From positions 6,972,501 to 7,036,500 of the forward strand of contig NC_052667.1 in the NCBI RefSeq assembly GCF_016802725.1: a DNA stretch of 64,000 nucleotides, in the 5' to 3' direction. The translations under genes were made by a program, and so were the position numbers. The number at the start of each line of letters is the position of its first letter. Positions within the stretch are counted from its first letter, which is position 1. Positions 34,201-49,196 of the stretch are shown one piece after another. Source of the stretch: Solenopsis invicta (lineage: Eukaryota > Arthropoda > Insecta > Hymenoptera > Formicidae). Below the pieces are notes generated by a model. It did not search any database. It had not been told where the DNA came from and worked only from the letters and a program-made list of their open reading frames with translations.

Positions 34201-36170
34201 AAGTTAGTAATCTTAATCTGTTATCTTAACTTAGTTAATTTTAAATTATTTAATTTTTAACTTTAATTAGTTATTTTTAAAATACAAACTTTAATTTATT
34301 AAATTAAATAAATTTAATTTAATTTATTAAATTAATTTTTAACTAAAAAGTTAAAAATTTATATATGTAAAAGAAAAAAATTACAGAAAAAAACACATTT
34401 TCAAATAAAAAACAATATGTCTTTGTTATTTTATATAAACGTAATTTAAAAATAAAATATCTGGTAAAACTTTTTTTACCGATAATTATACATATATCGT
34501 TACACTTATGCATATAATTATGTAATATTAATTATATGTCCACATATATAATTATATATAATAATTGTATATATTTTATATAAAGATCATACATAACTAT
34601 AAATGTATAATTATACATACAGGGTGATTATTAATGAATGTCCCCACTTTTTACCATTAGAGCACGCATTTGTAATTTCTAATATAATAATATGTGTGAA
34701 ATACGTATCCGTCGGTAAATCATGCTCCTATGATAAAAAGTGGGGACATTCATTAATAATCACTTGTATATAACTATACATATATAATTATGTATACATA
34801 TATGTACAATTTTTTACGGGGTATTAAATTTCTTTGATAATCCATATTATAATTGCTTTGAGTAATTTAACGTTAAAAATTACAACTGTCTAATTTAATA
34901 TAAATGATATGCTTTTCACAATAAACTTTTAATTTAACTTAATTTAATGTAACTTTTAATTGAATTAGTTTTTTTGTGCATATAACTTTAAACATAACTA
35001 AATTAATTTTATAAGCCATTAACTTAATTTTCCTCAAAATTATGATGTGATTGGCCGTCTTTGGCCGTCGGATTTGTTTTTAGCAATCAAAAATTCATCG
35101 GAAAAAGCTTTATTACATTTCAAAAAAATGTTAAACTATGTTTTAAAAGAGAAGAAAATTTTAATATAAGTTAATAAAAAATGTATTGTATTATTATGTA
35201 CATATTTACTTTATTTAACTTTATAATAGGAAAAAGTATACAAAGAGTTGTTGGAAATTTATGGTACACAAACTCCAAAGGCAGCACCGGTTAAATATGA
35301 GGATCTACAACATATGAACTATTTGGAACGTGTTATTAAGGAAACTTTGAGAATTTTTCCTACTGTTCCTATTATCGCACGACAAGTGACGGAAGACTTC
35401 AAAATAGGTTTACTAATTTTTATAAATGAGCATATATTAATTGTTAATTTTTCTTGAAATTTATTAATTTGTCATAATAAAACATGAACAAATTAAGATT
35501 CAAAAATCCTAATTTGTTCATATTTTATTACGACAAAAATTTCAAAAAAGGTTAACAATAAATACATATTTTCATAGAAATTTATTTATTTTAATTAATA
35601 TACTGGTATTGATTCTATTATTCTAATAATATGACTATCAGAATATTAATTTTTATTTTATCTTAATTTTATTTTAATAAGAAGATTGCTACGTTTCTAT
35701 CATACTTTTCTTTGCAAAGTTTATATCTGGATATTATTTTTAAAAATGTTTTAGGAGATATTGTTTTACCAAAACATACTGATATTCTCATCCCATTTAT
35801 TCAAATGCATCGAAATAAAAAGTATTGGCCGAATCCATTGGTGTTCGATCCGGATAGATTTCTTCCGGAAAATATAAAAAATTATCATTTGTTTTATTTT
35901 ACTCCTTTTAGCGACGGGCCAAGAAATTGCATAGGTAAACATAAATAAATTATTATGTATTATAATAAAATTGATTTACATATAATTGAAAAACTTGCAG
36001 GTATGAGATATGGAATGATGTCTATGAAAGCTATTCTAGCGACGTTGATACGAAGTTTCATATTTAAAGTAAATGAAACCATTGAAATAGATAAAATAAA
36101 ATTAAATATGGACATCGTGTTATCGACTTTAGAACCTGTAAAAATTAAATTAAAAAAACGAAATCCCTAA
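28280..36170 (+). CDS. Cytochrome P450, CYP4 clan, complete copy (array copy 2)
   Basis: Haem-thiolate monooxygenase expected on the ER membrane; relatives oxidise fatty acids, hydrocarbons, hormones or xenobiotics. Twelve GT-AG exons, all in phase: 28280-28442, 28803-28909, 30323-30413, 30652-30840, 31646-31709, 33170-33296, 33360-33417, 33681-33772, 33937-34005, 35230-35407, 35755-35934, 36001-36170; 495 codons, typical family length. An N-terminal hydrophobic anchor (about residues 1-24) precedes KLPGP. The C-helix WTGHR is at 124-128, the I-helix TASDTT at 297-302 (the usual Gly is Ala), KETLR with ExxR at 358-361, DPDRF at 411-415, and the haem motif FSDGPRNCIG with Cys438. The ATG at 28280 starts directly before the anchor; the open frame extends upstream but without P450 character. 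A poly(A) signal AATAAA lies at 36296. Exact CYP subfamily and substrate are not assignable here. Confidence 0.93.
28589..28674. repeat. Intronic hairpin in P450 intron 1
   Basis: Imperfect inverted repeat with ACTTGAAACTCGGTTTAA pairing with TTAAACCGAGATTCAAGT and a T-rich/A-rich inner stem. It recurs at 41615-41700 and 54641-54726. It may be a degraded MITE. Confidence 0.65.
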
Positions 36171-37050
36171 TAATGTAACATGTCTAATGTATGTATATAT
36201 CGATGATAGTATCGTGCAACAGTTTTTTTTTTTTAATTATTAAAACTGCATATGCATGTCAAAGAATATACGGAAATGAAAGTAGATGAAAAAAAAATAA
36301 ATACACATTTTCCTCTTTAAAATTGTTCTTGGCTCTGTTCTCCTCCACGATCTTCGAATTTGCATAGGAGCTTTGGGAAGCGCAGCGAGATCTCTTGCGA
36401 TAATTGTATCGTAACGATCACGAGTTTATCTTAATTCCTAGAATATTTAATAATATGGGAGATTGTGTATTCTATTCAATTGAGTATTCTAAATTATTAA
36501 TGCCAATTTCATGCAAGAAAATCTGCCTGCCTGCAGAATCTTGAAAAACTTGAACAGCATGAGGAAGTTTCCAGTAAACACATTATCTTTCAGACCTAGT
36601 CTTAAAGGCTATACGGTCCACTTGACGCTACAATGCTTCGTAACACTTTTTGATCGGTTAATTTGTAAAATTCTTTGTTCCGATTGTTTCGATAAAATCA
36701 AACGGTTTATCGAAGCACTTGTAGCGTCAATTGGACCGCAGCCAAGACATCTTCTTAAAGACTTCTGTTGAACTTTGTTTTAAAAACAACTTTTTAAAAA
36801 CGACTTTTAAATGTCTTTTTTATGACGTTTTTGAGACATTGTCTGAAAGATGATGTCTACTCCTACAGAGAGGAATCCGAGAGCAGCCAGGTCGGCTTTT
36901 TTTTGCGTAACGCTCGAAACTCCAATTTCCCAGGCGAAAATGGATGAGGTTTACTGCGCGAGCAGTTTCAATACGGTAAAAAGGTTTTCATACAAATTAT
37001 ATATTAAATATGTTTATATATATTAAAATATATATAATAATTAAGGAATT

Positions 37051-37650
37051 TCAAAGAAGACACTCTTCTTTAATCAATTTGAATGTATTTCGATATTTCA
37101 TGATTACAGCCTTTATTACTCTGTATAAACATTTTTTTACAGACGATTTATGTATTCCCATTGCATTGCCAATAACTCTATATTCTGCAGTAGATGCTAA
37201 TTTATATAAGGCCACAGCTACTTGTTTTTCTACAGATATAGGTTCCCTTGGCATTAAAAATTGTGGTTCTGGTTCTAATTCATCTCTGAGCATATCACAT
37301 AATTCTATAAAACTCTCCTTAGACATACGAAAACTTTCAATCCATTCTTTTTCAGTATAATGACAATTCACAATCCTTTTCCAAAAATCTGAACTTCTCT
37401 CAAGTTGCCAAATCCTTCGATATCGTATACCTTCTGCAATTAATTCTATTTGTTTTAGACTATTAATTTGTTTCCACCTTAATAACAACTCTGTTCTTTC
37501 TTGAAAACATAACCTTTTAAGCGTTGCCTTCAATGCACGTCGTCTACGGGAAAACAATCGTCGTAATTGTTTTTTCCGACAATCTTGTTGAAGTCTATTT
37601 ATTGCAAATAATGCAATAAATAAGGATGTAACCTCTTGTATATTATTCAT
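37051..37650 (-). CDS. Harbinger-like transposase N-terminal ORF, unit 2
   Basis: Identical 199-codon frame 13026 bases downstream of the first. It retains the helix-turn-helix-like segment and lacks the DDE domain. It lies about 880 bases behind the P450 stop codon on the opposite strand. Confidence 0.63.
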   Translation of the reverse strand: MNNIQEVTSLFIALFAINRLQQDCRKKQLRRLFSRRRRALKATLKRLCFQERTELLLRWKQINSLKQIELIAEGIRYRRIWQLERSSDFWKRIVNCHYTEKEWIESFRMSKESFIELCDMLRDELEPEPQFLMPREPISVEKQVAVALYKLASTAEYRVIGNAMGIHKSSVKKCLYRVIKAVIMKYRNTFKLIKEECLL

Positions 37651-38327
37651 TGTTTACAATTTAACCTTTATATAAAATTATTCTTTCTATTGGAACTAAA
37701 ACAATTGTTAGCAGAAAGATACCATATTATTTGATGCGTATTTTATTGGATTCTTAATGGTTCGTATTATTCACTTGATATTGTTCGGTGTAAACACATG
37801 CAGATTTCATACTTGATGCGTATTAATTTGATTCGCGTATTAAAATTGCGTTCGGTGTAAACAAGGTCAGTGTTCAATGAGTTTAAAAAGTGAGACGTAA
37901 ACCATCCAACAGCTGAATATTCGGCAACTTGTCAATTTTGGTTAGTTGGAAATTTATAATAAACTTTAGTTTTTAGAGTAGCACAATAAATACGTTTAAA
38001 GAATTAATGCGTTTAAATAAATAATTATCCAAAGATCGTTTAACTCGTGTGTAAATTTTTAACTTGTCACAATAATAATTTTATATAAACTTTTCAAAAT
38101 TTTCCATTTTTAGTTTTAATGTGATTTATTGTGCTACATATATGTATATAAGGATAGGAATAAATAAATCATATATAAACTTTATTAATAAAATTACATA
38201 TATTATTTTATCTTGTATATATTATTATATATTTTATCTCTCAATCGCCTTGTAGAGCGAGAGAACATGAACAATTTGTCCTCGTTATTACGAGTAGAAT
38301 GACGCATCTATTATTAATTAATAAAAT

Positions 38328-39351
38328 TTATTTTTTTGAGAGCGATCTAATTCTATCGCTGGCTCGTCGCACCCATTCTTTCATATATCCTTCCACTTCG
38401 GCCATTGTCGTATTTATTGAAATCATAATTGCTTCTAGAAAAAGATGATAAAATAATGGAACGGTTAAATGCGAAATGAATAAAACAAATAAAAAGTATA
38501 TTGTGTAAATATGAATAAAGTAAATGAATATATGTACCGATAATAACGTCTGAAATTTTAGTTTTCTTTAATGCTAATCTGTTTTTTTGACCTGTCCACG
38601 TATAAATTTGGGCCAATTCATCTGTAATTGTTTGAGACATGACATTTCGCACTGTCTTACTGACAGTATCTCCGCCAATATTTGACATTTTTTTTACCTA
38701 TAATACAATAAATATATTTTGAATATTAAAAAAAAACAAAGATATATATTTCTTATAGTGTGCTTTGAAGCTGGATTTTCCAATTTAGCTTTTTATATAA
38801 TACTAAAATTTATAAAAGAAGAATGCCTAATTATTCAATTATGAAACATAAATTACAATAGTTAAAATAACTAAAAGATCATACTAGTTTTGCTTTTATT
38901 ATTATAGTTTTGTTATATTTTTATATTATTGTAATTTTGTTTTATATTTCATATATTTTAGTGATATTTTATGTTGATATATCTTTATAAAAGATTTAAA
39001 TTTATAAATTATAATAGACTTACGAATTGTCGTTGAACGTCATTCTGCATCAATTGCTCGTTGAAATGATTCAATTCCTGTATTGTAGTAAGAGGAAAAT
39101 CTGGTAACAAGTTATTGTTATTTTGTTCGACTGGATCGGCTTTATCACCTCCTTTATTTTCCAGCAGATTAATGATGCCGTTGAGCTTATGCTTTATTTT
39201 TGCATTTATTTGTAAAAATTTTAGTCGGCATGCATCTGAAGGACAAAATAATTTCTTTATTAATAAACAGAACGCAATTCTATAATATAAAAATAGCAGT
39301 GAAGTAAAAGCAATAGAACTTACCACATGAGGCACAAATGTAATAAAAGAT
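38328..39351 (-). CDS. DUF4806-domain gene, 3' exons, unit 2
   Basis: Exons 39351-39324, 39235-39024, 38697-38538 and 38434-38328, same frame and splice sites as the unit 1 copy. It lies between the Harbinger-like ORF and the promoter side of the P450 gene at 41306, with transcription pointing away from that P450. Confidence 0.66.
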
Positions 39352-41305
39352 CTGTAACATATATAAATTCACAGTAAAAAAAATACAAATAAATAGATAT
39401 AAAAATATATTAATCTTTTATAAAATCTGTTTGCGCAATCAATTTCTAAAAACTATTTGGGCAAAACTATAACGTTGACGAATTATTTTATGTTTAACAA
39501 CTATATTTGCAAAATTAAATTTAGAAATTGTTCAATAATTGAAAAAAATATATTTTAATTACATTATACATATTTATATTGTATTATATATACTTTTTTA
39601 TAAAATAATATAGAAAAACATAATAAAGATTAATGATTCTAATGTATAACAAGTAAAAAATAAAAAAAGAAGCAAAAAAGTATAGTAAACAGAGTACAAT
39701 TAAAATGAGTTTCTATATTTATAAATTTATAATTATACAAAGATAAAAGTTGAGATTAAAATTAAATTACGTTTTGCAAGTATTGTGCAATGTACTTTTC
39801 TTTTAAAAAAACATGATAAAGGAAATAATTAAATATATGATAAAGAAAAAAATTACCTTACCTTAAAGATTGTACTTTCCGTATAACAGAAAATAGAAGA
39901 GTCAATAAATGTGAGCGTATAAGATATAAGTCCTTCGCATCCAACCAGAAATAGAGTATAAATGTAAGCGCAGATGATATAATACAAGTCTTTCGCATCC
40001 AATCGAAACAATACCATGAGGCACAAATGTGATAAAAGATCTGTAACATATATAAATTCACAGTAAAAGAAATACAAATAAATAGATATAAAAATATATT
40101 AATCTTTTATAAAATCTGTTTGCGCAATCAATTTCTAAAAACTATTTGGGCAAAACTATAACGTTGACGAATTATTTATGTATAACAAGTATATTTGCAA
40201 AATTAAATTGAGAAATTGTTTGATAATTGAAGAAAGCATTTTCAATTACATTATACATATTTATATTGTAACCAGAAAATCAGTAAAAACAAAATGAACC
40301 GATTGCAATTGAAAAAGAGTATAAGAAACTTTATACTATAAATCTTAACTTCTTAATATTGGTATCTTTTATATAATGTTATGTTTTACTGTCCCGGGGT
40401 CGATTGTGTATTTTTGAAGAAGAGTGAAAATGTAAAAAATGAGCAGTATTGATTGGTGATATCGTTAGATCTAAGAGTCTATACCATGCAATCAGTGCTC
40501 CACTTTTCACATTTTCACTCCTTCAAAAATACACAATCGACCCCCTGAAAGAGTAATCCTTTAATTCCTTTAATTTTTAAGTAATTAATAAAACATTACA
40601 TATAATTACATCTTTACTCGAACACGACCACGTTTCTTGAACATAACCTCTGTGATTTTAGGTCTTAAAAGATACTCGCGAAAGGCTCTCGTGCTTAGTG
40701 GCTAAATCTAGTACGAAAAATCGTAGCGTGTACCATCGACTTTACTCTTAAAATAAATGATTTTTATCATACGTACCTCGTAGATACCGAAGCACATGGA
40801 AGCACATGGAAGCAGGAAGAACAGAACACAATTAAGTGTTACACAGCGACCGGCGGAGAGAGAGGCCCGGGAGAGCTGCGCAGCAGATCGCAGCGCAGCT
40901 CTGTTGCTACGCTACGAGCGAATTAAAACTAAAATTTCTTTTTATGTTAATTGTCTCTTCGGCAAGATAAAATCTCTATCATTTATATCTTTTCGCTTTG
41001 TCGAAAAGATATAAATAACTTAAAAGAGTATAAGATCTTTTGTCGTAAAGAGATCAGAGTTTTTGTCGACTTTGAGTCATATTTCAGTCGACTATTTATT
41101 AACCATTTGTCGACTTTCAAAAATCGACAAATAGTCACCAAATAGTCAATTGCTGTCGAGTTATAGTCGACTGTTGAAAGTCGCCTTTAAGTCAACTGAG
41201 AAAAGTCGGCCTACCAGTCGACTAACAGTCACGCGTGTTGTGTGGGATCCCATCAATAACTTTCAATATTACTTTAGTATTTCGTCATTATATATACTAA
41301 GAGCA

Positions 41306-44300
41306 ATGTTGTTCATTATTGTGGCACTAATTGCGATTCTTGCGTGTATAATAATAAATTACTTTATTCGAAAATTCTTTTCGTTTGAAGCACTGAACAA
41401 ATTACCAGGTCCAGTCCGACTGCCACTTGTCGGTACTTCGTACATCTTTTTGCAACAAAAATCGCAAGGTATATATTTATATTGTTCTTATTTTAATGTT
41501 ATAGAAACATAACATCATATTTATCAAATTTTAATTTAATAAACGTAAAGAAACAAATCAAAATGTAATAGAATATGTAACATATGTTACAATATGTAAC
41601 ATCAACGTAAATTGACTTGAAACTCGGTTTAAGTTTCTATTTTTTTTCTAGTTCTAAGAGTTAGAAAAAAATAGAAAGTAAATTAAACCGAGATTCAAGT
41701 TAAGCTATGTTGAAACTTTTTAAAACTATCTATCTAAATGTAATCCAAACAATACAATAAATAGAAAATCATTTTATGAAAATATTTTATTTACAATATA
41801 AAATTTCTAACATCTCAAAACTTTTTAGATTTTCTAGATATTATCATGCTGATCTGTAAGAAGTATTCTTCTCCATTTCAATTTTGGATGGGTCCTCAAC
41901 TAATCATCGTCATATATGAACCAAATGAAGTACAGGTAAAGAAATAACATTTATAATATTTTATTATATATATGTATTTTGATGAAAAATTTCTCTGAAA
42001 TTTTTGTTGCACTTTTTCTGTATATTTCTCCAAAGTTTGTTTAAAAATAGAATCCATTTACGTAAAAATTGCGGAGAAATATGTGGTGAAATTGTACAGA
42101 AATTAGCAAATAAACTTTTAAGAAAGGTTTGGAGAAATAACCATAAAACTTTTCTGAATTTTCTGAATTTTTTTCCACGTTTTACAACATTTTTCAGTAA
42201 AATTTTAACAAAATTTTAATATAATTTTAGTATAACTTTAGCATAATTTTAGAGTGAAAATATTTGGAAAATATTTAATTTAATTAAACTTTAATGGAAC
42301 TGTTAAAATTGTTTTACTCTCTTTTAATTTGAAGTCCAATTTTGGGGACTCTCTTTCAAAAAATCTTTTAATAAAATGGAATTTTTTGTAATGTCTGCAA
42401 GCGTTACAATTAAGCGTTAAGTGGAACGCAAATAACTTTTATCTGGAACTTCATTCCAATAAACTTGCAATTAAAATATCTCACAGGGACCTGTGATAAC
42501 CTATAATAAAAAATCTAAATCACTTTTTTAGATAATCGCGATATAGTATATCGAGCAAACTAATTTGTTGCATGTGTCCTTACATATTTCTTGTCGTATA
42601 TTTGATAGCACCAAAATAGAACACAAATGCAGCAATATGACTATTTATATATGCAACAAATTGATGAAATTTCAACAATATTAGTACGATATGTTGTCAA
42701 CAATATAATAGTAATATACAGACTTTTTAAAAATAACTTTCCGTATACTTTTTAAAATTAACTCAATATCTTTTAAAATTTTAACGTCTTTTAAATAATG
42801 ATTTAAATGATTTACAAAAATTTTCTTTTATTTCTTAAAAAAATGTTTGCACAATAGTTGAAAATACACATTCACGTCTATTCTATGAATGTTATGACCG
42901 AACTATCAAACTACTGTATATGCTCGATGTCTTATAAGGACTTAACATTATAAATGGCACACAAATCTTCTTGACCGTATTTATTTAAATTAAAAAGGTC
43001 TTATTTGGAATACAATTTGTCTCACTATTCTCTATATTTTAATATATATAGACATATTTTATATACAATATAATCATATAATTATACATAATTATATATT
43101 TTAATACATATGGACGTATTTAATATATAATAATATATGTATAATTATAAATAATTTTATATAAGTAATTTTTCCTTGGCCCTTGAGAAGGCAAAAAAAA
43201 CTTTTTAATACGACAATTTTTTACAGAGTTATGCTCATTTGAAGTTTATAGAAGTTTATTAAATTTTGATATAAAATTACTAGTTGCGATAATTTTGTTG
43301 ACGAATGTATATTATAAAAAGCCATTAATAAATATGTGATGTTTACAGACTGTTTTAAAAAGCCGTCTCTGTTTGGATAAAAGTATGGTGTATAAGGTTT
43401 TAGAACCAATATTTGGCTCAGGAATAGCGTCAGCCCCTGGTAAGATATATTTAAAGAAAGATAAACATTTATTTAGTTGTAGAACTCCTTTGTAATTACT
43501 ATAGCATAACATAAAGAATGCAACATATATAATAGCATAGATTTATTAATTTTATTCTATAAACTAATATTATAAGTCTCACAACAAGCAGCCTATTTTA
43601 CTAATATTCTTCTTATTATTGTACAACTCTTATTATTTTCCATCTATTTTTTTACTCTTTGGTAATATTTAATTTAGCACACATATGGACTGGACATCGA
43701 AAAATGATAGCTCCAATTTTCAAAACAGTCAATTTGAGAAAATTTGTTGATATATTTGTTGAAGAAGCTTCAATGTTAACTGAAGAATTAGAAAAAGTTG
43801 AGCATAATGAAAATGAAATTTTCTTTCTTAAACCTCTAGAAAAATGTGCTCTTAAAATTGCATGTGGTAAGGCAATACAAATTTTATATTTTTAAGTAGA
43901 AGATAAATTACGTATATGATGAATTACTGTGAATTATTGATAATCAAAGTATTGGCAACTATTGGCAGTCTAATTTAAAATACTTGGAATATATAAATTA
44001 TATAGAGAATTATTTTTAATTTTACTTTAATTCTTAAGTAGTCTACTTATTATTATAACATTTCATTAAAAATAAAACTTCAATCTTTTAATTTAAAAAA
44101 ATGCTTAAATTCTGCAAGTCTCGATTTTTATTTGAGCGACATTTATTCTTACTAAAAAAAATGTCAGAAAAGACAGTTACAAAAATGAGTAATTTTAACT
44201 TAAAATTAACAGACTATGTGTTATCATTGAAATTATTTTATTTAATAATATAAACTTGAAAATAAATAAAAAAAAGCAAATTATTAAGTATATTATTAAG

Positions 44301-47300
44301 TAAATTATGCATAGTTACAATATAGTTATTCAGATCGAATAAAGTCGCTTATCATGAAATGTCGTTTTCTAAAAGATTTATGGAAAATATATTTAAGTTT
44401 TATCACTAAAAGTTAGCAATTGTTAATAGCAATACTTTGTTGTATGTAAAATAAGAAATAGGGTTAAAATTTAGTACTCTATACTACATAATAATTATCA
44501 ATATCAATTAATGTAAAGTATCAACTAATATTTATTTATCTGTTTCTATATCATATTTTTTCTTATTTGGAATTACTTTGTTTATGCTTTATTTATGCAT
44601 AGTATATAAAATAACAATTAAAGACTACATATTAACTTGAAAGTTTCCATTTCATATATTGCTATGTACAGGCACTATGATTGGTATCAAGGTAGAAGAA
44701 AATATACTTGATAAAACTGTGGAGGCATTTGAAAGGTATATAATTTTCTTATAATTGTCGAGTCTTCTAATATAAATTTAATATAAATATATAATAAAAT
44801 ATCTATTTAAATACAATATTTTCTTAAAATATTTTATTTTCATTAACACCAAGAAAACTTCTGAAAAAATGTTAATCTTAACCCAGTCGGCACACAGATT
44901 CAAAAAGAATTAAAAAAGAATTCAAACTTAGAGTTTGAATTTTTTTTTAATTCTTTTTGAATCTGTGTGCCGACTGGGAAGTTAATTTTGTAAAATTCAA
45001 AAAGAAAATGAACTGTTTACTGAGATCGCAGTTTTTGATGTATAAGAATTATCTGTATTTAAGACTTGAGAATATATATACATATACTATATAAGTTTGA
45101 CCCTAATCTGAATCTTCATCAAAATTAAGATAAATTTAATGGCAATCGAATAAAACCTGATCTGATCTTTCTTCCACACAACAGTTAAAATATCCAAAGA
45201 TTGTTAAGAAGTCACAAAACGTTGTTTCTTATTATTGCCAAAATTTAAAGTAGTTTATTGTTAAAATTCTAATAAACAGATCGTAGAAAAATATATCTAG
45301 TGTCGTGGAATATCATAAATATTTTGTGTATAAATATAAATATTTTGCATTGATTTCTAAAAGCATCTGTTAAAATTACTTCGTGCACTCTATTTAGATA
45401 TTGTAGATTACTGAGCATTAGTGTTTGCTGCATTTTTATAAAAACTAAATTTCTATTTTGCAGGTAGCAGAAATTTTTGTAGATCTATATCTCTACGTAA
45501 TTTTGAAAAATATATATTACATATTAATTTTTTAACTTTAATCTAATTGAAAGGCATTGCATGTGAATTTTAAATAATATTATTGAATTTAATGTGTGTA
45601 TAAATTCGGCAAATAAAGTATTATAGGTGAGCTGTGGTTGTGGAGTATGATCATCCGCTTGTGCATCTCTCTTGCGATTTTGCACTTAATCTTATTGTAA
45701 ACATTGTATATTGTTTTTTAGAAATTACAAATTATTTAAAAAACAGGGTTTTTAATAAGTTTTAAGTTTTATTAAAAAAATTTTTTAAGCCAAAAAAATT
45801 ATTTAAAAAAATTTTTAATAAAATATATTTTATAAAATATTTGTAAACCTTTGTTTTGCAGTACTTATTTGTATATAAAATTTCTAAAAGATTATTAATT
45901 AATACTTTTTTTTATAAATAAAAGTGGAATAATGTCTTTCATGACATTTATATTCAAGTAAACAAATTTGCCTAATTTTAAAAAGTTTTATTTGAAAATT
46001 TACTGCATATAATGATAGATTTTAGAAATATTTCTGTTGCAACATTTCATACCTTGCAGAATCCTTTCTAAAAGTGTTGCACATGAAATGCAAAGTTCAA
46101 ATTTTCTTTGAAAACTCTTTGTAACAATCAGTGCTCTATGAATATTCATGGTGATAATTCATATATAAAAGTTTATTTTTCATAACACCTTTCAGAATGA
46201 AAGAAATTATAAGAGCTAGATTTCGGAACCCATTTTTGATTCCTGATTTTATATTTAATCTTACATCTATGGGAAAGATGCAGCGAGAGATATTAATCTT
46301 TGTTCAATCTTTTATTGATAAGGTATACATATTTATTAATATTTCATGTTATTTTCTTCACTATATAATCTTTATTATTATATAGATGATTCAGCAATGG
46401 GCAAATGAATCAAATACAACAAACGTTAATGATAGCAAAGCTCGTAAGTTTATCAATATTTTATTCTTGTGCCTTGTAGTATTGTATAATGCTTCCAATG
46501 TAGATTAAAAATAATAAATTGAGAATTGTATTTAAAATACTTGTATTTTCTCTTTTTTATTTCTCTTTTATCTTTAACAATATATATTTTATTTGTTCAA
46601 AATTTATTTTTACCATAAACTTTTAAAATAATATACATAAAGATTATCACTATAAATATATTGATAAGTAATTTATACAAACCTTTTTTTTTATATAACA
46701 TTATAGATAAAAGACTTGTGGACATTTTAATGAATTCAACTGATAAAGAATTCATAGAAAAGGACATTTTCTACAATTTGTTTACGATGTTAGTAACGGT
46801 ATGTAGAATACGTACTCTTTAAATTTTTTAAAATTAAATGTCATTCAAAAATTATACGGACACAATTTTCACTCTGGTACTGCAGTGACAAAATTTACGA
46901 GATTTAAAAAGTATGTAACTATTTTCAAACTAATTATAAGATATTATTTTTATTTTTTATAGGCCAGTGACACCACTGCTGTTACGATGTACTTTGTGAT
47001 CTTTATGTTAGCAAACTTCCCAGAAATACAGGTACGTATGCAATAGTATTGTTGCCCTCAGGTTGAGTCGGTTCTAAAACATTGTATTCATAATGCTAAA
47101 ATCGGTGCAAAATTTCAAAAAAAGAGAGAATTCACCAATCGCATTTGTACAATTTAACCAACTAATTAATACGACTGATTAATTCCAATAATTAGTCTAA
47201 AAGTTAAAAGTTAATTAAAAAGTAAAAAGTTAGTAATCTTAATCTGTTATCTTAACTTAGTTAATTTTAAATTATTTAATTTTTAACTTTAATTAGTTAT

Positions 47301-49196
47301 TTTTAAAATACAAACTTTAATTTATTAAATTAAATAAATTTAATTTAATTTATTAAATTAATTTTTAACTAAAAAGTTAAAAATTTATATATGTAAAAGA
47401 AAAAAATTACAGAAAAAAACACATTTTCAAATAAAAAACAATATGTCTTTGTTATTTTATATAAACGTAATTTAAAAATAAAATATCTGGTAAAACTTTT
47501 TTTACCGATAATTATACATATATCGTTACACTTATGCATATAATTATGTAATATTAATTATATGTCCACATATATAATTATATATAATAATTGTATATAT
47601 TTTATATAAAGATCATACATAACTATAAATGTATAATTATACATACAGGGTGATTATTAATGAATGTCCCCACTTTTTACCATTAGAGCACGCATTTGTA
47701 ATTTCTAATATAATAATATGTGTGAAATACGTATCCGTCGGTAAATCATGCTCCTATGATAAAAAGTGGGGACATTCATTAATAATCACTTGTATATAAC
47801 TATACATATATAATTATGTATACATATATGTACAATTTTTTACGGGGTATTAAATTTCTTTGATAATCCATATTATAATTGCTTTGAGTAATTTAACGTT
47901 AAAAATTACAACTGTCTAATTTAATATAAATGATATGCTTTTCACAATAAACTTTTAATTTAACTTAATTTAATGTAACTTTTAATTGAATTAGTTTTTT
48001 TGTGCATATAACTTTAAACATAACTAAATTAATTTTATAAGCCATTAACTTAATTTTCCTCAAAATTATGATGTGATTGGCCGTCTTTGGCCGTCGGATT
48101 TGTTTTTAGCAATCAAAAATTCATCGGAAAAAGCTTTATTACATTTCAAAAAAATGTTAAACTATGTTTTAAAAGAGAAGAAAATTTTAATATAAGTTAA
48201 TAAAAAATGTATTGTATTATTATGTACATATTTACTTTATTTAACTTTATAATAGGAAAAAGTATACAAAGAGTTGTTGGAAATTTATGGTACACAAACT
48301 CCAAAGGCAGCACCGGTTAAATATGAGGATCTACAACATATGAACTATTTGGAACGTGTTATTAAGGAAACTTTGAGAATTTTTCCTACTGTTCCTATTA
48401 TCGCACGACAAGTGACGGAAGACTTCAAAATAGGTTTACTAATTTTTATAAATGAGCATATATTAATTGTTAATTTTTCTTGAAATTTATTAATTTGTCA
48501 TAATAAAACATGAACAAATTAAGATTCAAAAATCCTAATTTGTTCATATTTTATTACGACAAAAATTTCAAAAAAGGTTAACAATAAATACATATTTTCA
48601 TAGAAATTTATTTATTTTAATTAATATACTGGTATTGATTCTATTATTCTAATAATATGACTATCAGAATATTAATTTTTATTTTATCTTAATTTTATTT
48701 TAATAAGAAGATTGCTACGTTTCTATCATACTTTTCTTTGCAAAGTTTATATCTGGATATTATTTTTAAAAATGTTTTAGGAGATATTGTTTTACCAAAA
48801 CATACTGATATTCTCATCCCATTTATTCAAATGCATCGAAATAAAAAGTATTGGCCGAATCCATTGGTGTTCGATCCGGATAGATTTCTTCCGGAAAATA
48901 TAAAAAATTATCATTTGTTTTATTTTACTCCTTTTAGCGACGGGCCAAGAAATTGCATAGGTAAACATAAATAAATTATTATGTATTATAATAAAATTGA
49001 TTTACATATAATTGAAAAACTTGCAGGTATGAGATATGGAATGATGTCTATGAAAGCTATTCTAGCGACGTTGATACGAAGTTTCATATTTAAAGTAAAT
49101 GAAACCATTGAAATAGATAAAATAAAATTAAATATGGACATCGTGTTATCGACTTTAGAACCTGTAAAAATTAAATTAAAAAAACGAAATCCCTAA
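41306..49196 (+). CDS. Cytochrome P450, CYP4 clan, complete copy (array copy 3)
   Basis: Same 12-exon gene displaced by 13026 bases: first exon 41306-41468, exon 2 41829-41935, exon 3 43349-43439, haem-motif exon 48781-48960, last exon 49027-49196. The derived 495-residue protein appears identical to the copy at 28280. The sequence upstream, including the promoter-proximal GTCGAC block and hairpin, is also the same, so all complete copies should share regulation. Because introns match too, paralogue-specific function is not suggested; the likely effect is dosage. Confidence 0.93.

Larger units (their letters stand above)
30307..43332 (+). repeat. Tandem array unit 2 (13026 bp)
   Basis: Full-length unit running from intron 2 of one P450 gene to intron 2 of the next. 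All exons and open frames recur exactly 13026 bases later. Confidence 0.95.

Noticed and set aside
36511..36771. 86-codon plus-strand frame behind the P450 genes (also at 49537 and 62563)
   Set aside because: It spans an imperfect palindromic element, is broken in the unit 1 version, and resembles no family.
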